This document shows, piece by piece, positions 1 through 6,448 of a stretch of 11,477 nucleotides of DNA. The stretch lies in assembly GCA_023266715.1 (NCBI GenBank), contig JAHFPK010000060.1:1-11477 (forward strand), in the 5' to 3' direction. The notes beneath the pieces are model-generated. The model was not told the origin of the DNA and did no database searches. It saw only the letters and a program-made list of their open reading frames with translations. Source of the stretch: Hyphomicrobiales bacterium (lineage in GTDB: Bacteria > Pseudomonadota > Alphaproteobacteria > Rhizobiales > Aestuariivirgaceae). The position numbers and the translations under genes are program-made. Numbering within the stretch: the stretch's first letter is position 1; every line of letters begins with the position of its first letter.

Positions 1-234
1 GAAAACACCAGACACCGTGCGATCTAGGGCTCTGCAAGCGCCAGCCGGACGGCAAAAACCGCCGCAAAAGCGTGGACGCGGACTTCGCGTCATCCGCCGG
101 ACGACACGACCGGCATATTTGCGAGCTTTGCGTCCACGCAACCCTTCGCTTCTCTTTCTACCCACCGGAAACGGCATTACCGTTTTCACCCCGGGCGAAG
201 CTGTGCCCAACGCTCATTGACAAGTGAATCTGGT
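1..234. other. Non-coding stretch downstream of cobM with inverted repeats
   Basis: No convincing gene is seen here. The one plus-strand reading frame that spans it (17-220) is Arg/Pro-rich, has no visible ribosome-binding site and resembles no family I know. The DNA is rich in dyad symmetry. A perfect 10-bp inverted repeat lies at 70-79 and 130-139 (GCGTGGACGC / GCGTCCACGC), extendable with G-T pairs to 82/127. A 5-bp repeat (GCCGG / CCGGC, 96-100 and 110-114) is nested inside it. An alternative 6-bp hairpin sits at 75-80 / 86-91. A further hairpin lies at 167-187. The stretch could be a transcription-end region for the cob operon, a decayed palindromic repeat, or simply the spacer to the next gene. 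Confidence 0.6.
167..187 (-). terminator. Weak candidate terminator hairpin after cobM
   Basis: GGAAACGG (167-174) and CCGTTTTC (180-187) can form an 8-bp stem with one G-U pair around a 5-base loop, about 48 bases after the cobM stop codon on the minus strand. No U-tract follows the stem in the minus-strand transcript, so it is not a classical intrinsic terminator. It may only stabilise the 3' end of the message. Confidence 0.25.
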
Positions 235-1005
235 CTACCCCTTCGCCGTTTTCCGGTTGCGCAGCACGTGTTCGTGGCCGGCATCATAGAGTGCGCTGTC
301 GCGGAATTCATGGGCATCAAGCACATGGCCCACGAGAATGAGCGCGGTGCGGGTGAGCTTTGCGGCTTTCACCAGCTTGGCGATGGTGGATAGGGTGCCC
401 TTGATGATTTTCTGGTCGGGCCAGGTTACGCGATAGACGACGATGACGGGACAATCGGCACCATAGTGGGGCGTCAGGGCGCGTTCGACATAGCCGAGGT
501 TTCGGATTGATAGATGAATGGCAAGGGTGGCTTTGCTCCGCCCCAGCGCTTCCAGTTCTTCCCCCGGCGGCATGGCGCTGGCCTGCATGGTGGTGCGGGT
601 GAGGATCACGGTTTGGGCGATCTCAGGCAGGGTGAATTCGGTTCTCAACACGGCGGAGGCGGCGGCGAAGGCGGGCACGCCGGGAGTTACATCGTAATCA
701 ATGCCGAGTTGGTCGAGCCTCCGCATTTGCTCAGCGATGGCTCCATAGATCGAAGGATCGCCGGAATGGACGCGGGCCACATTCTGGCCCTTGGCGTGGG
801 CCGTCTCGATCTCGGCTATGATCTCGTCGAGATGCAGAGGTGCGGTATCCACGACGCGGGCGCCATCTGGCGCTGCTTTCACGATTTCTTCCGGCACCAA
901 CGAACCCGCATAGAGGCATACAGGGCAGGATTGGATGAGCTTCAACCCGCGCAAAGTAATGAGGTCAGCAGCGCCGGGGCCGGCGCCGATGAAATGAACG
1001 GTCAT
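235..1005 (-). CDS. cobM: Precorrin-4 C11-methyltransferase
   Basis: SAM-dependent tetrapyrrole methylase that adds the C-11 methyl to precorrin-4 (CbiF is the cobalt-precorrin counterpart); it acts in the cytoplasm during corrin ring synthesis. The 256-residue protein has the usual family length. It begins with the SAM-binding loop FIGAGPGAADL (residues 5-15), continues with the hallmark HSGDPSIYGAIAEQ (80-93) and TPGVPAFAAAS (108-118), and carries the CobM-typical YRVTWPDQ segment near residue 200. The start ATG overlaps the stop of the upstream CbiG-CobJ gene as ATGA (1002-1005), which implies translational coupling. It is the last visible gene of the six-gene operon. CobM versus CbiF cannot be settled from sequence alone, because the two differ mainly in whether the substrate carries cobalt. 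Confidence 0.97.
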   Translation of the reverse strand: MTVHFIGAGPGAADLITLRGLKLIQSCPVCLYAGSLVPEEIVKAAPDGARVVDTAPLHLDEIIAEIETAHAKGQNVARVHSGDPSIYGAIAEQMRRLDQLGIDYDVTPGVPAFAAASAVLRTEFTLPEIAQTVILTRTTMQASAMPPGEELEALGRSKATLAIHLSIRNLGYVERALTPHYGADCPVIVVYRVTWPDQKIIKGTLSTIAKLVKAAKLTRTALILVGHVLDAHEFRDSALYDAGHEHVLRNRKTAKG

Positions 1006-2699
1006 TGAATTTCTCGTTTCTTGGCATAGCCACGGGGCGTGTAGGCATAGGTCCTACCGTCGCCACGAGCGAAGGATTTGGATTGGGAAGAGCCCACCAT
1101 CACCAAGGTTAGCATATCCACATCATCGGGGTTGAAGTCTTTGAAATTCACGATGAGCATATTTTCCTCGGCGCGGCCCAGATTGCTGGCGATGATCACC
1201 GGCGTATCGGGCGGGCGGTGGTTTTTCAGAATTGCAAAGGCGCGCTCCAATTGGTCCCGGCGTTTAATTGAGCGCGGATTATAGAGTGAGATGACGAAGT
1301 CGCCTTCCGCCGCCGCCTTCACGCGCTTTTCAATCGCGTCCCATGGCGTGAGCAAATCGGAAAGTGAAATGCAGCAGAAGTCATGGCCGATCATGGCACC
1401 AGCTTTTGCGGCGGCGGCCTGGAAGGCGGAGATGCCGGGGATTACTTCCACTTTTATGCGGTTAGGTTCGAGATCGATGATTTCATAAACTAGTGCCGCC
1501 ATGGCATAGATGCCAGCGTCACCGGAGCAGACGAGGGCAACTCGCTTGCCCTGCTTTGCAAGTTCGATTGCCTTGCGCACACGGTCCTCCTCGCCACCAA
1601 GCGGGAAGCGGTGCTCGATTTGATCTTGCTTCACGTCACCAATGAGATCGAGATAGAGACCGTAGCCAACCCAGTCGGTGGCCGTTTCGAGTGTTCGACT
1701 GCTTGCCGGACTGCGCCATTCAGATGCCCCTGGACCAATGCCCACAATGCTCAGCATTCCGCGTTGCCGTCCATGCAACTCCAGAATTGGCGCTGGTGCA
1801 CGCGCAATTGCAACAGTTGCGCGCTTGCTTTTTGCCTTGGCGACGATCAATTCAGAGTCCGGCCCTGCAGCGGCAAGGGCTGCGGCTTCAGCAACACCGG
1901 GTGTGCCCACTTCCGCCAGCACATAGTCAGACGGCGTTTTCAGTTTCGAAGACAGCGCATTTAATTCCTCAGCGGTGAAGTAACAGACATTGGTGAGCGC
2001 GGAAATCGCAGGCTCGTCCTCCTTGAGGTCAATAGAAGCATAGCCGGCAACTGATTGGGTGGAGAGGTTGTGTTCTTTCAGCGCGTTCTTGATGAGAGCA
2101 GCCAATTCCTCGGGACTGGTGCCGCGTTCACAACCGACGCCGATCGCCAGGGTGCGAGGATGGTAGATCAAATGGGTCGCGTTGCCCTTGACTAATTGTT
2201 CCGTTATTTCAACTGTCACATCGCCACCGGCAAGTTTCGTGACAGTAGCGGATTTAATGTCTTCCGGATTTGCCAGAACATAACCTGCCTCTGGTTCGTC
2301 GAAGGCTGTGCCAAAACGCACGTCGCTGGCTGTCGTAATGGCCGCATGACCCTTTGTTATCTTTGCAATTTTCTGGGCGAGCGCGTTGGCTCCATGATGG
2401 CCGCCTAGAAGCGGCACGACGGAGGAACCATCTTCGGCAACAGCAATAATCGGTGGTTCTGTGCGCTTGTCGGAGAGGTGGGGGCCGATTGCGCGGATCA
2501 GAATTCCGCTGGCACAGAGGCCGATGATTGTGCGCCCCTGCTGGAAAAGCTTCGCGAGATGGGCCGTGGCTTTGGCATAGGAGACATCGCCACCTTGGAT
2601 GCAATCGGGTGTGTGGATTTCGCCGTTCAGTTCGGTTTTGAGGGTTTGGGCCAGCGGCAGGGCTGAAACGCCCAAAATAAAGATGACAGGTTTCACCAT
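1002..2699 (-). CDS. cobJ: CbiG-CobJ fusion: cobalt-precorrin-5A hydrolase / precorrin-3B C17-methyltransferase
   Basis: A 565-residue fusion. Residues 1 to about 305 are a full-length CbiG, the enzyme that opens the delta-lactone of cobalt-precorrin-5A and releases acetaldehyde. The CbiG N-terminal signature is at about 59-105 (GLCASGILIRAIGP, then VPLLGGHHGANALA). The C-terminal CbiG domain, which is homologous to aerobic CobE, begins at about 183 (TLAIGVGCERGTS) and includes the conserved TPGVAEAAAL segment. Residues about 315-565 are CobJ/CbiH, the ring-contracting C-17 methyltransferase, with SIVGIGPGA (317-325), CSGDAGIYAMA (391-401), IPGISAFQAAAAKAGA (420-435) and SLYNPRS (471-477). 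The start ATG overlaps the cobI stop by 7 bases (ATGGTGA), and the stop overlaps the cobM start. Such fusions are known in alphaproteobacteria. The intact CbiG half is a sign of early-cobalt chemistry that sits oddly with the CobN in this window. Confidence 0.95.
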   Translation of the reverse strand: MVKPVIFILGVSALPLAQTLKTELNGEIHTPDCIQGGDVSYAKATAHLAKLFQQGRTIIGLCASGILIRAIGPHLSDKRTEPPIIAVAEDGSSVVPLLGGHHGANALAQKIAKITKGHAAITTASDVRFGTAFDEPEAGYVLANPEDIKSATVTKLAGGDVTVEITEQLVKGNATHLIYHPRTLAIGVGCERGTSPEELAALIKNALKEHNLSTQSVAGYASIDLKEDEPAISALTNVCYFTAEELNALSSKLKTPSDYVLAEVGTPGVAEAAALAAAGPDSELIVAKAKSKRATVAIARAPAPILELHGRQRGMLSIVGIGPGASEWRSPASSRTLETATDWVGYGLYLDLIGDVKQDQIEHRFPLGGEEDRVRKAIELAKQGKRVALVCSGDAGIYAMAALVYEIIDLEPNRIKVEVIPGISAFQAAAAKAGAMIGHDFCCISLSDLLTPWDAIEKRVKAAAEGDFVISLYNPRSIKRRDQLERAFAILKNHRPPDTPVIIASNLGRAEENMLIVNFKDFNPDDVDMLTLVMVGSSQSKSFARGDGRTYAYTPRGYAKKREIQ

Positions 2700-3403
2700 G
2701 CTTCACCGCCGGTATAGACCAGAATGGTTGTGAAATAGGGCAGGCTGTCGCCTTCCACCTCTTCCACGTTGCGAATGTGCTCACTGTCGCGCGTGGCATT
2801 TTCGATGACCACGGCCTTTGAAATCAGATCCAGGGCCGACAGGATATTTTTGATTTTGCCGAAGTGGCGGCCCACTTTGATGATCGCAACGGATTGGGCC
2901 GTGAGCAATTCTTCGCGCAGGCGATCCTCGTTCAATGTTGCGGGCAAGACCTTCAACACATCATTGCGGGCAGATAGTGGTCGGCCAACTCTCGCCGCTG
3001 CTGCCGTGATGGATGAGACGCCGGGCACCACGATAGTTTCAAAGCGATCCGCTAGGCGCGCAAAAATATACATGAAGCTGCCATAGAAGAAGGGATCGCC
3101 TTCGCAGAGCATGGCGACATCGCGGCCCGCTTTCAGGTGTTCGGTGATGGCGGCAGCGCCTTTGTCGTAGGCCTCCTGCGCGGGTTCGCGTTCGGTGCGC
3201 ATGGGCATGTCGATGGCGAGTTCGGTCACGTCATCGGGCAGGAAGGGCCTGGCAATGTCGCGGGCCGTGCTTTCGGTTCCGTTGGCGGCGAGATAAGCCA
3301 CGACGGGCGCTGTTGAAATGATGCGCCAAGCTTTTACCGTCATCAGCTCGGGGTCGCCGGGGCCAACGCCGAGACCATAGAGAATGCCGGTCTTTTTCAC
3401 CAT
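2693..3403 (-). CDS. cobI: Precorrin-2 C20-methyltransferase
   Basis: Cytoplasmic SAM-dependent methylase that converts precorrin-2 to precorrin-3A (CbiL when the substrate is cobalt-factor II). With the chosen start it is 236 residues, a normal length. Motifs in order are LYGLGVGPGDPELMTVKA (8-25), CEGDPFFYGSFMY (100-112) and VVPGVSSITAAAARVG (from about 125). I chose the ATG at 3403 because GGAGAG lies 10 bases upstream and because it gives a 7-base ATGGTGA overlap with the cobL stop, identical to the overlap at the other end of this gene. An in-frame ATG at 3421 would add six residues (MESAEV) but has no Shine-Dalgarno. The frame is intact and the position in the operon fits the pathway. 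CobI versus CbiL cannot be told apart by eye. Confidence 0.95.
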   Translation of the reverse strand: MVKKTGILYGLGVGPGDPELMTVKAWRIISTAPVVAYLAANGTESTARDIARPFLPDDVTELAIDMPMRTEREPAQEAYDKGAAAITEHLKAGRDVAMLCEGDPFFYGSFMYIFARLADRFETIVVPGVSSITAAAARVGRPLSARNDVLKVLPATLNEDRLREELLTAQSVAIIKVGRHFGKIKNILSALDLISKAVVIENATRDSEHIRNVEEVEGDSLPYFTTILVYTGGEAW

Positions 3404-4605
3404 GACTTCTGCGCTCTCCATTGGATGACGGCCATGCGCGGCTTCAGGGCGCGGTAGGGGCCGATAGGCGTGAGGTGCGAGATTTCCAAACGTACGAGAT
3501 CGCCGCCATGTTTCTCCTGCAAGTCATAGAGATGCATTTCGCCTTCGATGGTAACAACATTGGCTACCAGACGGCCGCCGGGCTTCAAATGCTCCCACGC
3601 GGTTTCAAAAACGCCGGTCACGCCAACACCGCCACCGATGAATACCGCATCAGGCTGGGGTGAGGCGCTTAAAGTTTCCGGCGCATGGCCTGCAACAATT
3701 TTCAGGCGCGGGGTGCCGAGGCGGTCAGCATTTTGCGCAATCATATTCAGGCGTTCGGAATTGACTTCAAAAGCTATGGCTCCGCAGCCCCGGGTAGAGC
3801 GCATCCATTCGATTGCCACCGAACCACAGCCCGCTCCGATATCCCAGAGGAGTTGATCGGGGGCAGGGGTAAGGGCTGCCAGTGTTGCGGCACGCACTTC
3901 ACGTTTAGTGAGCTGGCCGTCATGAATGAAGGCTTCATCGGGAAGGCCCGCAAGGCGAGACCAGATGAGGGGCTTTGCTCCCGTTACACACTCGAGGGCC
4001 AAAGTGTTGAGATCGGAAAATGTTTTTGTCGGCACGGCGCCGGCAATGAAGCCTGTTATTACTTCCCGTTTGCCGCCCATGTTTTCAAGCACTGTGACTG
4101 AGCTTTTCTCGAAACCCCGTGCCACCAGACGCCGTGCCACTTCTGGAATGGTATAGGCATCTGCCGTAAGCACAATCAGTTTCGCCTTGGGCTGGATAAA
4201 GGCTTCAATATTGGCGGCATCCCGCCCATGCAAAGTCAGCGTATCGCAATCGGGGAGGGGCCAGCCCATGCGCGCCGCCGCAAGTGAAAAGGCGGAGAGG
4301 CTGGGGATGATGTCCATTTCGGAGAAGGGAATGAATTCAAACAGTTTCCGCGCTACGCCATAATTCATCGGATCCCCGGTGGCGAGAATAACGGTCTGGC
4401 GGCCCTTCAGGGGCTCGATGCGGTCAAGAACGAGCGCGAAGGGCTGTGGCCATTCGTGGCGTTCGGCCTTTAGGGTTGGCAGGAAACCGAGGAGGCGGGT
4501 TGAACCGACAATCGCTTCAGCATCTGCGAGTTTGAGTTTTGCGTTGGCAGACAAGCCTTCATAGCCATCCTCACCCATGCCGATGATGGTGAGCCACTTG
4601 CTCAT
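3397..4605 (-). CDS. cobL: Precorrin-6Y C5,15-methyltransferase (decarboxylating)
   Basis: Two-domain enzyme that methylates C-5 and C-15 and decarboxylates the C-12 acetate to give precorrin-8x. The N-terminal CbiE-like tetrapyrrole methylase (about residues 1-205) starts WLTIIGMGEDGYEGLS and carries ATGDPMNYG (75-83). The C-terminal CbiT-like class I methyltransferase (about 225-400) carries the SAM motif DIGAGCGSVAIEWMR (255-269) and FIGGGVGVTG further on. The fused form is typical of the CobL of oxygen-dependent pathways, whereas CbiE and CbiT are often separate in the early-cobalt route. I chose the ATG at 4605 (402 residues) because AAAGG lies about 7 bases upstream and the start overlaps the cobH stop as ATGA. 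A longer form from 4635 would add ten residues read from inside cobH. Confidence 0.95.
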   Translation of the reverse strand: MSKWLTIIGMGEDGYEGLSANAKLKLADAEAIVGSTRLLGFLPTLKAERHEWPQPFALVLDRIEPLKGRQTVILATGDPMNYGVARKLFEFIPFSEMDIIPSLSAFSLAAARMGWPLPDCDTLTLHGRDAANIEAFIQPKAKLIVLTADAYTIPEVARRLVARGFEKSSVTVLENMGGKREVITGFIAGAVPTKTFSDLNTLALECVTGAKPLIWSRLAGLPDEAFIHDGQLTKREVRAATLAALTPAPDQLLWDIGAGCGSVAIEWMRSTRGCGAIAFEVNSERLNMIAQNADRLGTPRLKIVAGHAPETLSASPQPDAVFIGGGVGVTGVFETAWEHLKPGGRLVANVVTIEGEMHLYDLQEKHGGDLVRLEISHLTPIGPYRALKPRMAVIQWRAQKSW

Positions 4606-5210
4606 GACAGACCTTTCGACAGGCCGTTTACGCAAGCCGCTGCCATGGCGGAACCGCCCCTGCGGCCAAGAAGTGTTGCAAAGGGAATGTCACGGGAGTT
4701 TTTGAAAAGCTCCTCCTTGGATTCGGCAGCACCCACAAAGCCCACAGGAAAGGCCGCAATGGCTGCGGGTTTTGGGCCGCCCGCATCGATCATTTCGAGC
4801 AGGGCATAAAGCGCTGTTGGTGCATTGCCGATGACAACCAATGCACCTTCCAGGTCAGGTTTCCAAAGCTCCACGGCTGCGGCGGAGCGGGTGGTCTGTT
4901 TGCTAATGCCAATTTCACGGGAGCGTGGATCATTTAGTGTGCAGATGACTTGAAGCGCTTTGTCGATGATTCCGTGACGCAGCATCTCTGCGTCGGTCAG
5001 AATCGGCTTTGCCAGTGCCTTCGTTGAAGATTCAACAAAATCAGCAGAAATCCGCAAGTCAATCGTAATATCCGTCATGCCGCAGGAATGGATCATGCGA
5101 ATGGCAAGATCTTCTGCACTTGCAGGCAGAGATGAAAGATCAGCTTCGCTCCGAATAATGGCGAACGACTTTGCATAGATCGCGGCGGGATCGCGAATGT
5201 AGTCCATCAT
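4602..5210 (-). CDS. cobH: Precorrin-8X methylmutase
   Basis: Moves the C-11 methyl to C-12, turning precorrin-8x into hydrogenobyrinate, the last ring-level step before amidation and cobalt insertion in the CobN pathway; CbiC does the same on the cobalt form. At 202 residues it has the family's usual length. The signature RMIHSCGM is at residues 38-45, and His41 corresponds to the catalytic histidine known in this family. Other recognisable segments are VIGNAPTALYALLE, PVGFVGAAESKEEL and the glycine-rich RRGGSAMAAACVNGL near the C-terminus. The start overlaps the cbiX stop within ATGATG, so translation could begin at 5210 or one codon later at 5207. The stop overlaps the cobL start. No defect is visible. 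Confidence 0.97.
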   Translation of the reverse strand: MMDYIRDPAAIYAKSFAIIRSEADLSSLPASAEDLAIRMIHSCGMTDITIDLRISADFVESSTKALAKPILTDAEMLRHGIIDKALQVICTLNDPRSREIGISKQTTRSAAAVELWKPDLEGALVVIGNAPTALYALLEMIDAGGPKPAAIAAFPVGFVGAAESKEELFKNSRDIPFATLLGRRGGSAMAAACVNGLSKGLS

Positions 5211-6220
5211 TTTTTCTTCATACTGAGAGGGCCGAGGGGATGCTTGGCATGGGGGTAGGGCGCATGGTTGTGGCTGTGGTCGTGGGGATGATCATGATCG
5301 TGGTCGTGATGATGGCTGGCATGGTTCACAATCTCGAAGAGCCCCTTTGCATTGATGCCTTCTACATGATGGTGGTGGCTTTCCTGGACGGCGCCAACAT
5401 CCGCTTCGAATCCCAACACTTGCGTGCGGTATTTGCACATCTGGCAATTCATGGCGATATCGCCGGTCAGAATCTGTTCGATGCGTTCTTCAAAGGTGTC
5501 AATGACGGCGGGATGATCATTCAGATAGGGGGCCTTGATGAATTCGATGGTGGCGTAGCGCGCGGCAACCTCATCGGTCGCATTATAAATGCGCTGCACC
5601 AGAATTCCGGTGAAGAGAAAATAAGGAAATACGATGATGCGCTTGTAGCCAAGTTTTGCCGCGTGTTCCAAGGCGGGTTCCACCAGCGGGAAGGTCACGC
5701 CGGAATAGGCGGTTTCAGCCCAGCCGAAACCGAAGCCCTCCCACAATATGCGGGTCACTTTGGAGACATTTGAATTCGCGTCGGGGTCGGAGGCGCCGCG
5801 TCCCACAACCACCAGCAGGGTTTCATGAAGTGCAACATCCTTGCGTGCGGACTCAAGGGCCTCCTGGATGCGGTCGCCAGCGGCGCGCATCATCTTGGGG
5901 TCAATGCCCAGTTCCTTGCCGTAATCGATCTTGAGATCATTCTGGGCCGCATAGGTGTTGAGAACGGAAGGAATGTCATTCTTGGCGTGGCCCGCCGCAA
6001 AGAGCATGCCGGGCACGGCGAGTACGCGTTCGACGCCCTTGGCTTTCAAGGCATCCAGGCCATTGCGGATTATCGGCGTGGCAAATTCTAGATAGCCATA
6101 CTCCACCGGATATTGCGGCAGGCGTTTTTTCAGGTGCTCGGAGAGCACCGCGAATTCGGTGACCGCATTCTCATCCCGGCTGCCGTGGCCACACAGCATC
6201 ACGCCCAGTTTTTTTGACAT
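5207..6220 (-). CDS. cbiX: Long-form sirohydrochlorin cobaltochelatase with MXCXXC motif and His-rich tail
   Basis: First gene of the operon; 337 residues. Two tandem chelatase domains are visible. The first (about 1-120) keeps GHGSRD (His12) and the second active-site histidine in FAAGHAKNDIP (His78). The second (about 130-250) reads VVGRGASDPDANS and FPYFLFTGILVQRI, so both histidine positions are lost and one active site per chain is expected. After it comes MNCQMC (257-262), which matches the MXCXXC motif reported to house a 4Fe-4S centre in long CbiX. A tail follows with 17 His in the last 56 residues (HHHH at 282-285, then a run of His-Asp pairs at 303-319). The Shine-Dalgarno GGAAGG lies 8 bases before the ATG, inside a possible hairpin. 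The family inserts cobalt into sirohydrochlorin; with CobN nearby, iron insertion for siroheme or a metal-storage role are alternatives. Confidence 0.93.
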   Translation of the reverse strand: MSKKLGVMLCGHGSRDENAVTEFAVLSEHLKKRLPQYPVEYGYLEFATPIIRNGLDALKAKGVERVLAVPGMLFAAGHAKNDIPSVLNTYAAQNDLKIDYGKELGIDPKMMRAAGDRIQEALESARKDVALHETLLVVVGRGASDPDANSNVSKVTRILWEGFGFGWAETAYSGVTFPLVEPALEHAAKLGYKRIIVFPYFLFTGILVQRIYNATDEVAARYATIEFIKAPYLNDHPAVIDTFEERIEQILTGDIAMNCQMCKYRTQVLGFEADVGAVQESHHHHVEGINAKGLFEIVNHASHHHDHDHDHPHDHSHNHAPYPHAKHPLGPLSMKKK

Positions 6221-6345
6221 CTTATCTGCCTTCCAAAATGCAGCGCAACCGGTTGCCCGGCTCGGAAGGCAGCTCCGGCTTTGGCCCCCTTCTGGGTAAG
6301 CCGCACCGGAATAGCTCTCAGTCCCTCAAGGGGAACGCTGCTGAT
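6221..6345 (-). promoter_or_regulatory. Structured leader of the cbiX-cob operon with sequestrable Shine-Dalgarno
   Basis: The minus-strand RNA upstream of cbiX can form several helices. A perfect 9-bp pairing (6226-6234 with 6264-6272) buries the cbiX Shine-Dalgarno GGAAGG (6229-6234). A 6-bp pairing (6240-6245 with 6336-6341, GCAGCG / CGCTGC) would close a larger fold and crosses the first helix, so the two are mutually exclusive or form a pseudoknot. A hairpin with 6-bp arms lies at 6276-6281 / 6298-6303, with CCC/GGG (6287-6289 / 6294-6296) inside. Segments such as CCGGTG and CCGGAGCTGCC faintly recall the cobalamin riboswitch core, but no B12 box is visible. A translational switch is inferred, not shown. 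Confidence 0.4.
6245..6256. promoter_or_regulatory. 12-bp perfect palindrome GCAACCGGTTGC
   Basis: A perfect dyad in the divergent intergenic region, 25 bases upstream of the cbiX start codon. It could be an operator for a dimeric repressor, or merely a small hairpin within the cbiX leader RNA. No known operator is recognised. Confidence 0.3.
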
Positions 6346-6351
6346 GGATCA

Positions 6352-6380
6352 TTCATAGGCGTAAGCTGGATTCTGGACAA
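6352..6380 (-). promoter_or_regulatory. Candidate sigma70-type promoter for the cbiX operon
   Basis: On the minus strand TTGTCC (6375-6380) and TATGAA (6352-6357) are separated by 17 bases, each matching 4 of 6 consensus positions. Transcription would begin near 6345, giving a leader of about 125 nt that starts just before the outer helix arm at 6336-6341. The match is weak and could be chance. Confidence 0.3.
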
Positions 6381-6403
6381 GGATAGAAACGGCGGCTTAT
6401 GTT
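6374..6403 (+). promoter_or_regulatory. Candidate sigma70-type promoter for the HD-domain gene
   Basis: TGGACA (6374-6379, 5 of 6) and TATGTT (6398-6403, 4 of 6) are 18 bases apart on the plus strand. The -35 box overlaps that of the opposing cbiX promoter candidate. The start site would fall near 6410, about 40 bases before the ATG at 6449. Confidence 0.3.
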
Positions 6404-6448
6404 GCGCTCACGGCATGGCTTTGCAGCAGGTATCTGAACGGGGTTCTC

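Noticed and set aside
5171..5773. Plus-strand frame with Met/Val-rich stretch resembling a membrane segment
   Set aside because: The hydrophobic run is the antisense reading of the His-Asp codons of the CbiX tail (CAT/GAT read backwards gives ATG/ATC), so it is an artefact.
6281..6300. TPP riboswitch, suggested by TCTGGGTAA on plus and ACTGAGAG on minus
   Set aside because: The two matching pieces are on opposite strands and the rest of the conserved thi-box is missing; no thiamine gene is near.
6221..6345. Canonical cobalamin riboswitch call
   Set aside because: The conserved B12 box (AGCCAGGAGACCTGCC-like) and the CCCCGCAACTGT segment cannot be found on either strand, so only a structured leader of unknown type is reported.
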